Source: Nitrospira defluvii
GTDB lineage: Bacteria; Nitrospirota; Nitrospiria; Nitrospirales; Nitrospiraceae
DNA: 64,000 bases
Direction: 5' to 3'
NCBI GenBank assembly: GCA_000196815.1
Contig: FP929003.1
Coordinates: 992,001 to 1,056,000 of the forward strand
Positions 42,592-53,262 of the stretch are shown here, in pieces (the stretch's first letter is position 1; each line of letters starts with the position of its first letter). The notes beneath the pieces are model-generated. The model was not told the origin of the DNA and searched no databases. It saw only the letters and a list, made by a program, of their open reading frames with translations. The position numbers were made by a program, and so were the translations under genes.

Positions 42592-43392
42592 TTAGCGATT
42601 CTTAAGTTTATCTCTGATCAATTCCGCGCCGTACCGGCCGGAGAGCAACATCGATCCGAAGGCCGGGCCCATTCGTGGTGTGCCGAACACGGCTGCGACG
42701 GCCAACCCGATCACGAAGCAATTGGGAGAGACTTCCCCGGTCCGGTCCATCACTTCTTCTTCCGACCGCGACACCCACATCGCGCCGTTGCCCGGCACCT
42801 GCTGGTAAAGCCCGCGCTTATGCAGGAGGTTGACCACCACCGCATCATGCCCGGTGGCATCGACCACGATTTTACTCTCCAAGGCGATCGGATCGACATG
42901 GATAATATCGTGGCCTGCCATTTCGGCTGTGGTGCTGTTGACGACGACGCCTTCGAGCACGCCTTCGCGGCGCAGGATCAGATCGACGACCCGCGTCAGG
43001 TTCATGATCTTCGCGCCGGCGTTGTAGGCGGCGGCAATCAGCGCTCCGGTGGCATGCGGAGGATCGACCATGTACATGCCGGGGCATTCCTTGATCTGCT
43101 TGCAAGGCACGCCCACTTCTTTGAGAATCTTATGCGCGGGGGCGCAGATGGTGGCTTTGTTCATCAAATACCCGCCGGACCAGAAGCCGCCGCCGAGGGC
43201 CAAACTCTGCTCTACGATGAGGGTCTTGATGCCCATCCGGCCAAGATCGTGGGCGCAAATGAGGCCGGATGGCCCGGCGCCGACGATGATGACGTCACTC
43301 TCGATCAGTTGATCGAACTCTTTATAGTACTCCCGCGCAATCTGGCGGGTGATGTCGCGCTCGCGTAACGGCGCCGGTTTTGGCTTCCCCAT
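42592..43392 (-). CDS. thi4: Sulfide-dependent thiazole synthase Thi4
   Basis: Makes the thiazole half of thiamine from NAD and glycine. The 266-residue protein begins its dinucleotide-binding fold with SDVIIVGAGPSGLICAHDL and continues with the Thi4 block GGGFWSGGYLMNKATI and DATGHDAVVVNLL. In the stretch aligned with the sulfur-donating Cys of yeast Thi4 it reads GHDIIHVDPIAL, with His, as in archaeal Thi4 enzymes that use free sulfide catalytically instead of sacrificing a Cys. ATG 43392 has AAGGGG upstream. It lies 138 bp downstream of thiC on the same strand; a repeat separates them. Confidence 0.92.
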   Translation of the reverse strand: MGKPKPAPLRERDITRQIAREYYKEFDQLIESDVIIVGAGPSGLICAHDLGRMGIKTLIVEQSLALGGGFWSGGYLMNKATICAPAHKILKEVGVPCKQIKECPGMYMVDPPHATGALIAAAYNAGAKIMNLTRVVDLILRREGVLEGVVVNSTTAEMAGHDIIHVDPIALESKIVVDATGHDAVVVNLLHKRGLYQQVPGNGAMWVSRSEEEVMDRTGEVSPNCFVIGLAVAAVFGTPRMGPAFGSMLLSGRYGAELIRDKLKNR

Positions 43393-43410
43393 GCGGTATT
43401 CCCCTTCAAC

Positions 43411-43519
43411 GGCTGTTGAACATGCCTTCCGGCTTCGTGCCAGCTCTTCCACGCCCTCAACGCACCCCTGAGGGTACGATTCCTGATTGGCCTCGGCCGA
43501 GACCTCGCCGGGCCGCCAT
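43411..43519 (-). repeat. Dispersed palindromic intergenic repeat, copy 3
   Basis: A diverged copy: GGCTGTTGAACATGCC, CCTCAACGCACCCCTGAGGG and GACCTCGCCGGGCCGCC follow the same plan, with a GCACCCCTGAGGGTAC centre replacing the GTACC/GGTAC core. It occupies the gap between thiC and thi4. Confidence 0.45.
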
Positions 43520-43530
43520 ATTGACCAACC

Positions 43531-45642
<2,112 letters not shown>

Positions 45643-45646
45643 GGTG

Positions 45647-45675
45647 ATCGTACCGACCTGTGGATACGAAGTCAA
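45647..45675 (-). promoter_or_regulatory. Sigma-70 promoter for the thiC leader
   Basis: On the minus strand TTGACT (45675-45670) and TACGAT (45652-45647) are 17 bp apart; transcription would begin near 45640, exactly where the riboswitch starts. Confidence 0.6.
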
Positions 45676-45896
45676 TGCGCTGGAAGGCCTAGGGGCTGAG
45701 CCTTCCTGGACGTGAGTTCACGACTGTCCGACCCCAATCGACGGGGCGCGAACCGACGGACTACAGTGTGACGAGTTCGGTCTCTGGCCTTCCAAGGTTC
45801 AACGAACCAATCCTGACGAAAATTCCGAAGCGGCTATGGAGTAAAGTCGCATGGCAGGAACGAAGAAGGTGTGTACAACAGCGAATCCATTACGCT

Positions 45897-47774
45897 TTAA
45901 AAAAGCTTGGTCCCAACTCCTCGTACTGTCTCCGAGATCATATTGCTATTGCCGGACGTGAGGATCACAAAGACATTTCCTGGATATGTAACTCCTGCTC
46001 TCAATCGTTCCAGCACCGCTTCGCGTTTTGATTCAGATAAAAGCCTTCGTGGTTGCGCAGATAACACGTACACGGGGCGAGCCGGCAGGATCTTAATATC
46101 TTTCTCGCAAATCCATACGGATTCCACCTCCGGAATGACTTGCAGTTGTTGTCTAAGTGCCGCAAGCGCCTCATCGGAAAGTGACGTTCTCTTCAGACGG
46201 TCCTGAGGCGAAAGGAGTGTTCGCTCCTGCCGACTCAGGAGTTCTAGATCATAGTGCTGCTCTGCACGTCGTTTCCACTTTTCAGCCAACTGGATGTCGT
46301 TGCTGTTCTCTGCGTACCGGAGGGCATATTCGCAGGCGGCGTTGACGAGATGAAATTCGTCGGCAGCTCGTTCGAGATGCTGCAAGCCGATTTCATTGTT
46401 GCGGTGAAGCAAAAGCCGACCGATAGCAAGATCGGCTGCGCGATCAGTCGGATGGTCGGCTTTGTAGCGTTCATAGGACGGAAGGGGATCGAAGTCGGGT
46501 CGCAACTGCTCACTCAGCCATATGAATTCCCACTGTTCTTCTCGGGTCTGCTTTGCATGATCTATCTGGTCGAGTTCGGCCATTCGCATGGTCATTCTTT
46601 CACGGCGAGCAAATTGTTCCTTCCAAACTTCTTCATTGGCTTGTCGCCACTGCCGGTCGAACTCGGTGAGAATCGGACCTATCATTGACCCGAGCCACTC
46701 GTCTGCTGCGCGTGTATCCCCAGGTAGAGATAATTCCATCCGGGCTCCTAAGGCCGAGAGTCGATCCGGCAGGGAAGGGTGGGTGTCTGAAAGATTCGTT
46801 TTTCGGGAAATAAGTTTGCTGAGAAGTCTCCCATACTGAGTCGGGTCTAGTGTCCGATGTTGAACATGTCGGGCAAATTCTGAGACCGCCGTGTCCGGCG
46901 GGGTCGGCTCGGCACCTGACCGTTTACAGAGCGGTTCCCAGTATTGTTCATGATCAAGGGTGGGGAGTGCGGCTACTGCTACCAAGGCTGATGCCGTTTT
47001 GTGAGGCGAAGTCAGCACGGCCGCGATTCGGTCAGCTTCATACTCATTCGCTCGTGCCAGCGCAAAACTATATGCGGTGAAATAGGAGGCGTACCACTCA
47101 AGGAACCGGGCGGGAACTTCCCAGGAACGATGGTTCATCTGCGCGAATGCATCCTGTATGCGACACCAAGAGAGCCGGACGCGATAGATCCAGCCTCCAA
47201 ATCGACTATGATTGCCCGAAAGGTGCCCGAGTTCGTGAGCCAGGACGGCGCGTGCTTGCTCCGTTGAAAGTTCGAGGAGCAACGGAAGCCCGAGCATGAG
47301 GTAGTTGCGTTGCCAACCGAAAATTCCCAGCCTAGGCACTTGACTGATCGCCGCATTGAAATCATTGACAATCAATATGCGATGAATGCGCGGTGTTTGA
47401 AGCCTGGAACTCAGATGAGCGACTTCCTGGAATAGGCGAGGGCATTGTGCTTGTCGAACCCGATATCCAGTAGGTGCCTTAATCCGGACCCACAATGAGC
47501 GCAAAATCAGCAGACAAAACGCGGGAAAGAGCCAAATCAGCTTAGTCTTGATGAGCAGCAGCCACCAAGCATGACCGGACCAGGCCGCCCACACGCACAG
47601 GAAACCGATTAACAGCAAGACGCCCAGGATTCCGAAAATGACAAGATATCCAAGGATAGCCAGCAAAGCGATCGTGATGCGGTATTTTCGAGGGTTGGCC
47701 CGCATTGCTTGTTCCGCTTGTAAAACAAACGCTTCAAACCGTTCCCGTCGCTCGGTTGTGGACTGCGTTTTCAT
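45897..47774 (-). CDS. Membrane-bound M48-type zinc metallopeptidase
   Basis: 625 residues. Two or three membrane helices occupy residues 35-115, followed by the M48 catalytic region: HELGHLSGNHSRFGG (HExxH) and, further on, NEYEADRIAA supplying the Glu ligand and conserved Asp. The remaining 350 residues are a large helical C-terminal extension with TPR-like stretches (NNEIGLQHLERAADEFHLV). The architecture resembles peptidases of the HtpX/Ste24 clan rather than HtpX itself, which is far shorter. Start ATG 47774 is preferred over TTG 47780. Quality control of membrane proteins is a family inference. Confidence 0.88.
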   Translation of the reverse strand: MKTQSTTERRERFEAFVLQAEQAMRANPRKYRITIALLAILGYLVIFGILGVLLLIGFLCVWAAWSGHAWWLLLIKTKLIWLFPAFCLLILRSLWVRIKAPTGYRVRQAQCPRLFQEVAHLSSRLQTPRIHRILIVNDFNAAISQVPRLGIFGWQRNYLMLGLPLLLELSTEQARAVLAHELGHLSGNHSRFGGWIYRVRLSWCRIQDAFAQMNHRSWEVPARFLEWYASYFTAYSFALARANEYEADRIAAVLTSPHKTASALVAVAALPTLDHEQYWEPLCKRSGAEPTPPDTAVSEFARHVQHRTLDPTQYGRLLSKLISRKTNLSDTHPSLPDRLSALGARMELSLPGDTRAADEWLGSMIGPILTEFDRQWRQANEEVWKEQFARRERMTMRMAELDQIDHAKQTREEQWEFIWLSEQLRPDFDPLPSYERYKADHPTDRAADLAIGRLLLHRNNEIGLQHLERAADEFHLVNAACEYALRYAENSNDIQLAEKWKRRAEQHYDLELLSRQERTLLSPQDRLKRTSLSDEALAALRQQLQVIPEVESVWICEKDIKILPARPVYVLSAQPRRLLSESKREAVLERLRAGVTYPGNVFVILTSGNSNMISETVRGVGTKLF

Positions 47775-48385
47775 CGACAATTCTCAGCATTTCCCGAAGT
47801 CTGATGTCGTGTCAGGCCGCTGAGTTCCTGTAGGAGGGAAATGGTGAGTTCATGGTGTGAATGGGGGGATACTGGCCGCATCAATAGGCGATATCGGATA
47901 GTTGGACCAAGACTTGAGCGCTCAGCGTCAGGGAGGAAAACCGACGGATTGCTTTAGCGTACCTACCCAGCCAGAACTCACTGATTTCAACCAATTTCTT
48001 CATGGGTTCTCCCACCACGGCTCGGCATCTCAAATCACGGGAGCTACCAATCGAACCCCACCTTCTTAACGTGCAGCGGCAGCGCGAAGATATGCCCGGT
48101 GTAACTGCGCGCCTGTATCGCATCAGATACCGATCTCGTATCGTATCGGATACGAGATCGGATGCCGTAACGACGCCGCTGTTCCGGATCTTCAAGGTGT
48201 ATCTGTATAGCCGCTCGCAGGCGGTGAGCCGGGCGCGCCGTATTTCACAGACTTCCAAATACCTGCTTTCTTTTTGCAGTCGTTGAATGCGCCCCTGTCG
48301 AATGCGGTACACGGTTTGCTCTAGAGATACCTTTGGAGCGCTTCCCCGCAACCGCCACATTGCGACGATCCGGACGAGGTGAATC
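47775..48385. other. 611-bp intergenic region containing a strong inverted repeat
   Basis: No convincing gene. A 159-codon minus-strand frame (48360-47881) has very Arg-rich composition and no supporting start signals. The notable structure is the inverted repeat at 48131-48160. Confidence 0.5.
48131..48160. repeat. Perfect 12-bp inverted repeat with 6-bp spacer
   Basis: CGATCTCGTATC (48131-48142) and GATACGAGATCG (48149-48160) are exact reverse complements around GTATCG; further GTATC/GATAC words occur on both sides. It lies about 225 bp before the small gene at 48386, so it could be an operator. Confidence 0.7.
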
Positions 48386-48685
48386 GTGTTGCTGCACGTC
48401 GCACTGCAAGAGGGTTTTCATCATGATGAGGTGCGTGTGTCGGTGGATGCCCGGGAGGTGTTGGTGAGTGCCGACCTCACGACGCGTCGGCAAACCGGGT
48501 ATGCGGCGGCTGTGGAAGTCGACGTTGCACATACCCCGGTCGTCGTGGAGGTCGTTTTGAGCAAGCGGGGAGTGGCTGACAGCCAATCAGTTTCAGTGGA
48601 TCGTCCGACCTATCTCGGTGTGTCACTCACAACCGAAGGGAACCTCACCTGGAAAACTTCGTACGAACCCTTCGGGTACCTGTGA
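48386..48685 (+). CDS. Small beta-rich protein upstream of the metzincin-like gene, function unknown
   Basis: 99 residues from GTG 48386, seven bases after GAGG. The sequence alternates hydrophobic and polar residues (VRVSVDAREVLVSADL, YAAAVEVDVAHTPVVVEVVL), suggesting a small beta-sandwich; there is no signal peptide or Cys. No family recognised. It ends 62 bp before the metzincin-like gene on the same strand and could be its partner or inhibitor; this is inference from adjacency alone. Confidence 0.6.
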   Translation: MLLHVALQEGFHHDEVRVSVDAREVLVSADLTTRRQTGYAAAVEVDVAHTPVVVEVVLSKRGVADSQSVSVDRPTYLGVSLTTEGNLTWKTSYEPFGYL

Positions 48686-48747
48686 CGGGACGTACCGAAA
48701 CAGCGTGATGCCTGAAGGTCGTGACCTATCACAACAGGAGGTAGCGT

Positions 48748-51000
48748 ATGAAAGAGCAAGACCAAATCGATCAGGAGTATCGAGTCGAAGCCGCCGAAAT
48801 TGCCCGTCCTGGCATAGAGCCCCTCATCCCGATCATTCCCTGGCCGCCACGTCTCCGCGTGAGCGGATTGTATGCTGCGTCCCGGATCGTGACGCCCGCT
48901 ATCCCGGCGCCGGGTCCCCTGCCGATTCAACCCGTTCCAGTCGCGCAGCCGATGCCGGGCATGGCGCCGACAGCAGCCGCTCCGTGGCAAATTGAGGAAC
49001 TGCTCCCATGGGGTTTTCTTCGTGAAGAGCTGCGGCTCGATGTCGACGGGCGTTATCCGCAGATGATGGCCAGCGGAACGCTCTATGGCGTGTTGGCCAA
49101 ACGTGTGCACTGGATTGCCCGTCTCACCGCATCCGGGCCGAACGCTTGGACCGGTTCGATTTGGTTCAAGGACGGCGACGTCGCCAGCTTCCCTTACACG
49201 ATGGTCGAAATCACGACGACGGCGACCTTTCTCTCCAGCCAGCGCAAGGCGGTTGTCCGGTTCTCAGGCGGCGGCACGTCGGTCCGGACGAGAACGCTGG
49301 CGTTCAAATCTCCGTATTTCAGACAGGTGGAATTCGAGTTCGACTGCGCCACCGGTGTCACCGCGACCACGCACATCGGCACCCATGATCATCCGAACCG
49401 TCCGGCTACGTTGCCGGGCGAGACGCTCACTATCGAGGAGGTTTACCGGAGGGTCGGGTTCGACGTGCGGAAGTCCGGCAGCGACAGCATCGTTCCCATC
49501 GGCGATGCGGGTACGAATGCGCGTTGGAGCGACAACGAAATGCATGATGCGATGCAAGTGTACTGGTCGCGATTTGCCGGCAAGGCGCAGTGGTCGCTGT
49601 GGGTGTTCTTCGCCCGGTTGCACGAGCAAGGCACGAGCCTGGGCGGTATCATGTTTGACGACATCGGGCCGAATCATCGCCAGGGGACGGCGATTTTCAA
49701 CGAGTCGTTCATCTCGACGGCGCCGACCGGTGATGCCAATCCGGTCGCGTGGGCCAAGCGGATGCGGTTCTGGACGGCGTGCCACGAAATGGGACACGCC
49801 TTCAATCTCGCGCATTCGTGGCAAAAGCAACACCCGCCGGACTGGGGTACCCCGTGGATTCCGTTGGCCAACGAGCCGGAAGCCCGCAGCTTCATGAACT
49901 ACCCCTACAACGTGTCCGGCGGCCAGACGGCGTTTTTCTCCGACTTCGCCTTCCGGTTCAGTGACAATGAGTTGATATTCATGCGCCATGCGCCGGAGCG
50001 GTTTGTGCAGATGGGGAATGCCGATTGGTTCGATCACCATGGATTCGAGCAGGCGAGTGCTTCACCGGAGCCCGCGTTAAAGCTCAATCTTCGCGTCGAT
50101 CGGGCCCAAGCCACGTACCAATTCCTCGAACCGGTCGTGCTTGAGCTCAAGCTCACCAATATCGGTCCGCGTCCGATGGTGCTGGAAAAGGAATTGCTGT
50201 CCATGACGGATCACATGACCGTCATCGTCAAGAAGCGGGACAAGCCGGCCCGGCAGTACCTGCCCTTTGCGCGCTATTGCCACGACATGCAGGCTCAGGT
50301 GGTGATGCCCGGGGAATTTGTGACCGATTCGCTCTTTATCTCTGTCGGGCGGAACGGCTGGGATATTGCCGAGCCGGGCTATTACACGATCCAGATCGCC
50401 CTCCATATGGAGACGGAGGATATTGTCTCTGAGGCTCTGACGATCCGTGTCGCTCCTCCACGGGGCTACGACGAAGAGTTTATTGCGCAGGACTTCTTTT
50501 CTGATGACGTCGGCCGCATCCTCAATTTCGACGGCAGCGCCATACTTCGTCGAGGGAACGATACGCTCAGGGAGGTGAGTGAGCGGTTCGGTGATCGTGC
50601 GGTGGCCAATCATGCGCGTGTGGCCCTGGCTGCGCCGCTGGCCAGGGACTACAAGGTGCTCGACATGGGCGATCGAATGGGAGAGATGGCCTCCGCAAAG
50701 GAGGCCGGAGGACGTCTCCGTCGAGCCGCCCCCCGTATTGAGGAGGCTCGGCAGCTCTATACGAGCGCTCTGCTTGAGAAGAAAGATCAGGCGATTGCGA
50801 CCTTGGGACGGACCGACTATGAATATTATCTGGGCCGGTTCAGAGAGTCATTGATGGAGCATGGAGCCGTGCTGAAGAAAGAGCCGCGGGACGTCAAACG
50901 AGATGCCAAGCGCGAAAAGAACGGTGATATCGAGCACACGATGAGAGTGATTAAGGAGACACTCTCCAGCCTCAAAGATCAGGAGCCGGTCTCTCGCTAA
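48748..51000 (+). CDS. Metzincin-like zinc metalloprotease with HExxHxxNxxH motif
   Basis: 750-residue protein. After a Pro-rich N-terminus (residues 25-75) and a beta-rich region, the zinc site reads HEMGHAFNLAHSW: His346, Glu347, His350 and His356, spaced as in metzincins but with Asn where Gly is usual. A Met-turn follows in SFMNYPY (Met383), 27 residues after the third His. Residues 435-575 look like an Ig-like beta domain (VVLELKLTNIGPRPMVLEKEL), and the C-terminal 150 residues are helical and charged. There is no signal peptide, which is odd for a metzincin. A fine AGGAGG site lies ahead of ATG 48748. Protease activity is inferred from the motif. Confidence 0.78.
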   Translation: MKEQDQIDQEYRVEAAEIARPGIEPLIPIIPWPPRLRVSGLYAASRIVTPAIPAPGPLPIQPVPVAQPMPGMAPTAAAPWQIEELLPWGFLREELRLDVDGRYPQMMASGTLYGVLAKRVHWIARLTASGPNAWTGSIWFKDGDVASFPYTMVEITTTATFLSSQRKAVVRFSGGGTSVRTRTLAFKSPYFRQVEFEFDCATGVTATTHIGTHDHPNRPATLPGETLTIEEVYRRVGFDVRKSGSDSIVPIGDAGTNARWSDNEMHDAMQVYWSRFAGKAQWSLWVFFARLHEQGTSLGGIMFDDIGPNHRQGTAIFNESFISTAPTGDANPVAWAKRMRFWTACHEMGHAFNLAHSWQKQHPPDWGTPWIPLANEPEARSFMNYPYNVSGGQTAFFSDFAFRFSDNELIFMRHAPERFVQMGNADWFDHHGFEQASASPEPALKLNLRVDRAQATYQFLEPVVLELKLTNIGPRPMVLEKELLSMTDHMTVIVKKRDKPARQYLPFARYCHDMQAQVVMPGEFVTDSLFISVGRNGWDIAEPGYYTIQIALHMETEDIVSEALTIRVAPPRGYDEEFIAQDFFSDDVGRILNFDGSAILRRGNDTLREVSERFGDRAVANHARVALAAPLARDYKVLDMGDRMGEMASAKEAGGRLRRAAPRIEEARQLYTSALLEKKDQAIATLGRTDYEYYLGRFRESLMEHGAVLKKEPRDVKRDAKREKNGDIEHTMRVIKETLSSLKDQEPVSR

Positions 51001-51019
51001 GCCGGCAAGGGCGGTGGAG

Positions 51020-51053
51020 AAGCGGGCCGTTGCCGTGAGGCATCGGCCCGCTT
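51020..51053 (+). terminator. Hairpin downstream of the metzincin-like gene
   Basis: AAGCGGGCCG (51020-51029) and CGGCCCGCTT (51044-51053) form a perfect ten-base stem, with an inner TGCC/GGCA pair. No T tract follows on the plus strand. Confidence 0.5.
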
Positions 51054-51105
51054 CCTCTGAGCGTCTACAAGGGTTCAGCGCGGCCCGGATTGAACGTTGT
51101 GTTGC

Positions 51106-51558
51106 CTACACCGCTAGGGCCAGATGATACACGGAAAATTGTTCGTCGCGGTTCCATCCCGCTGAGCGGTAGAGCGCCTGGGCGGCGTCGTTCGTGAGCG
51201 CGGTTGAGAGCGAGAGGCGCACCGCACCGAGTGAAACTGCAAAGGTGGCGGCAGCCGACAACAGTGAAGAGGCCACGCCGGTTCTGCGAGCCTGCTCCTG
51301 CACGAACAGATCGTTGAGAATAAAAATCCGCGCCAGCGAGACGGACGAAAAGCTCGGATAGAGCTGGGCGAATCCGATCGCCATCTCTCCCTGATGCGCA
51401 ATGAACAGCGTCGACTCCCTGCTTGCAAATCGGGCGAGCAGGAACGTCCGCGCGGCGGCCACATCGCTGGTCCGACCGTAAAACTGACGATAGGCGTCGA
51501 AGAGTGGAACGAGTTGTTCGACATCATCGACGGTGGCTTGCCTGATGGTATGTGTCAT
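51106..51558 (-). CDS. GNAT family N-acetyltransferase
   Basis: 150 residues of the GCN5-related fold: IRQATVDDVEQLVPLFDAYRQFY at the start, the acetyl-CoA loop region LNDLFVQEQARRTGVASSLLSAA (motif A with RxxGVxxxLL) and the closing NDAAQALYRSAGWNRDEQF. Substrate unknown. It is the last gene of a run of cassette-sized minus-strand genes and is separated from its neighbour by the 173-bp element at 51593. Confidence 0.92.
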   Translation of the reverse strand: MTHTIRQATVDDVEQLVPLFDAYRQFYGRTSDVAAARTFLLARFASRESTLFIAHQGEMAIGFAQLYPSFSSVSLARIFILNDLFVQEQARRTGVASSLLSAAATFAVSLGAVRLSLSTALTNDAAQALYRSAGWNRDEQFSVYHLALAV

Positions 51559-51592
51559 AGATCTCCGGCGGGCATTGTGAGCAGCCTGCTAA

Positions 51593-51765
51593 CCCGGATT
51601 ATTCATGAATGCCGTCGCGAGGCGTTCGGGACCGAATCCCGCCGAGGCTGCTCGCCCGTGAGGCGAACGCAAGCGTACTCGCAGTCCGTCGAGGAGGCCG
51701 AACGAGAACAGCCCCGCCGGGCGAGAGGATCGGACGCCGGAGCAGGCATTGATGAATAGTCCGGG
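51593..51765. mobile_element. MITE-like element with 21-bp terminal inverted repeats
   Basis: The ends 51593-51613 (beginning CCCGGATTATTCATGAATG) and 51745-51765 are reverse complements over 21 bases with two mismatches. The 173-bp interior is GC-rich, itself partly palindromic (GGCGTTCGGGACC / GGTCGGAC-like arms) and has no gene. It begins 35 bp upstream of the GNAT start and ends immediately at the ABM-like stop codon. No transposase is nearby, so mobilisation would be in trans. Confidence 0.65.
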
Positions 51766-52047
51766 CTAGAGGACGCCTCGTTCGATCTCTTCCAGATACA
51801 GAAAGTCCGGCGCTTTTACCCCGGCTGCTCGCCTCAGTTCGACCAACTCCGGTGACTCGAAGAAGCGCCGGGCGCTCTCTAGCGAAGACCAGGCCGAGAA
51901 GTGGACGATGCGGTTGGCATCTTCGTTGTAACGCAGGAGTTGGTAACTGATTTCCCCGGCACGTTTTCGCAGATCCGTCGCGCCATCGAACACGGCTTTC
52001 CAAGCCGGGTAGGCTTCGACTTCGTGAATAATCAACACGTGGGGCAT
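51766..52047 (-). CDS. ABM-like dimeric alpha/beta-barrel protein, intact copy
   Basis: 93 residues: MPHVLIIHEVEAYPAWKAVFD, then a helix with LRKRAGEISYQLLR, the strand VHFSAWSSLESARRFFESPEL and the C-terminal AGVKAPDFLYLEEIE. The beta-alpha-beta layout and the W/F phrases match the antibiotic-biosynthesis-monooxygenase / DUF1330-like superfamily of small dimeric barrels, whose members are heme-degrading, monooxygenase or stress proteins. A truncated duplicate lies at 53690. A shared promoter-like module precedes both. Confidence 0.8.
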   Translation of the reverse strand: MPHVLIIHEVEAYPAWKAVFDGATDLRKRAGEISYQLLRYNEDANRIVHFSAWSSLESARRFFESPELVELRRAAGVKAPDFLYLEEIERGVL

Positions 52048-52075
52048 GTGAACTCCGAAATGAATGGTGCGGCTC

Positions 52076-52104
52076 AGTGTACTGCAAAGGCAGAGGGGGA
52101 TGCA
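52076..52104 (-). promoter_or_regulatory. Shared promoter-like module, copy 1
   Basis: On the minus strand TGCATC (52104-52099), a 17-bp spacer ending CCTTTGCAG, and TACACT (52081-52076), 29 bp before the ABM-like start. The same layout and spacer occur at 53620 and 54073. Confidence 0.4.
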
Positions 52105-52282
52105 TCACGATGGAAGCGAAGGGGGCACGATGAAGGGGCTGTCGGGAGGGTATGCAGAAACGGGAAAGGTGTTACATGAGGGGAAGGGAAATGTTCAGGG
52201 CGCAATGTGAAATGGCCAGCGCAACCTGGCAACACAGGACCACCCCGCGCCGTGAACTCGTTTCGGGCGCTTGTTTCTTTCG

Positions 52283-52612
52283 CTACGTTTTGTGTTTGAG
52301 CAAGTCGGCGAGATGGGCGAAGGGCGTGAAGGTTGACGGTTGATCCTGCTTCCGGCTCGGCGGTGTCTCCCCCGACATGTCCGCCGCCAGATACCGCTGG
52401 TGCTCATTGTCGTGACAATAGAGACAGAGCAACTCCCAGTTGCTCCCGTCGGGCGGATTGTTGTCGTGGTTGTGGTCCTTGTGGTGGACCGTGAGCTGGC
52501 TCAGCTTCTTTCCGTCGAATTCACGCCCGCAGTGCGCACAGATCCACGGCAATAATTTGAGCGCGCGTTCTCGAAGATTATGGTCGCGCTGAGACTGGTT
52601 GCTCCGTGTCAT
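52283..52612 (-). CDS. HNH endonuclease domain protein (YajD-like)
   Basis: 109 residues. The HNH motif is LTVHHKDHNHDNNPPDGSNW followed by LLCLYCHDNEHQ, and the zinc-knuckle pairs are CAHCGREF and CLYCH. This matches the small YajD/HNH family of putative nucleases. The C-terminal 35 residues are Pro/Ser-rich. No methylase or other restriction component is adjacent, so it is listed as an isolated HNH protein. Confidence 0.88.
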   Translation of the reverse strand: MTRSNQSQRDHNLRERALKLLPWICAHCGREFDGKKLSQLTVHHKDHNHDNNPPDGSNWELLCLYCHDNEHQRYLAADMSGETPPSRKQDQPSTFTPFAHLADLLKHKT

Positions 52613-52698
52613 GCGAGCCTCCGTGGGGAAGGCGACTCGTCACAAGGCTATTTTAGCGCAAGTCTGAAAGGAATGCCTGCTACCGCCGTGAAATGGGA

Positions 52699-52953
52699 CT
52701 AGCGAATCAACTGGTCATATTCGGCGTGTATTCCAATCCAAAACCAGACGATTCCGTCCGCTGCCTCTACTCCCACCGCCCGGTAACTGAGACTCACACG
52801 AGCGGACCAGTATCGACCTACCTTTTTGAAATGCAAAGACGGATGCTGAGGTTTTGCCTTCAGGAGTGCAAAGGCTTTGTCGGCTTGTTCACGGATCGGA
52901 GCCGGGAGGGCGTTATAACAGGACCAAAACTCTGGTGAAGCGTGATGGTTCAA
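52699..52953 (-). CDS. RelE/ParE superfamily toxin-like protein
   Basis: 84 residues with the RelE/ParE-type pattern: FWSCYNALPAPIREQADKAFALLKAKPQHPSLHFKKVGRYWSARVSLSYRAVGV and a closing WFWIGIHAEYDQLI. Close in style to the small toxins often found with AbrB- or helix-type antitoxins. It begins four bases inside the end of the antitoxin-like gene, so translation is coupled. Whether it cleaves mRNA or acts on gyrase cannot be told. Confidence 0.85.
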   Translation of the reverse strand: MNHHASPEFWSCYNALPAPIREQADKAFALLKAKPQHPSLHFKKVGRYWSARVSLSYRAVGVEAADGIVWFWIGIHAEYDQLIR

Positions 52954-53150
52954 AGTTTCGTTGACTGCCCGGAAGTGTGGGCACGAAGCGCCTTCTTGGC
53001 CAGCGCATCAAGCTTGCCGGCTTGGACATCGGCCTCGAACTGGCGGTCCCAGGCCTCGGCGTCAAACGCGGCATACCAAGAACGGAACGCGGCAAGCTCT
53101 GCGGGAGAAAGCTTCTCAATCTGCTGCTCGATCGCTTCGACGTTGCTCAT
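52950..53150 (-). CDS. Antitoxin-like partner of the RelE/ParE toxin
   Basis: 66 residues, acidic and helical: EQQIEKLSPAELAAFRSWYAAFDAEAWDRQFEADVQAGKLDALAKKAL. This matches the small antitoxin type that pairs with RelE/ParE-like toxins and contains SPEEL.FR.W, D..AWD.Q.E.D, and GKLD.LA..AL phrases. Antitoxin first, toxin second, four-base overlap, is the usual type II order. The DNA-binding part is not obvious. Confidence 0.83.
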   Translation of the reverse strand: MSNVEAIEQQIEKLSPAELAAFRSWYAAFDAEAWDRQFEADVQAGKLDALAKKALRAHTSGQSTKL

Positions 53151-53262
53151 CCATCACCTCACTGCCGAGTATACCAGCCTCCAAAGCGAGTGTCAGCCAC
53201 TTCATGTGGGGCCGCCACGTGCTACGAAATGATTCCCGGCACCTTTTATCCACTTTGACGTG

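Noticed and set aside
47881-48360. 159-codon minus-strand frame
   Set aside because: Very rich in Arg and Ser, no family resemblance, no ribosome-binding site, and it runs through the inverted repeat at 48131, so it is probably chance.
51599-52108. 169-codon minus-strand frame
   Set aside because: It spans the MITE-like element and overlaps the ABM-like gene in another frame; composition is typical of a shadow frame.
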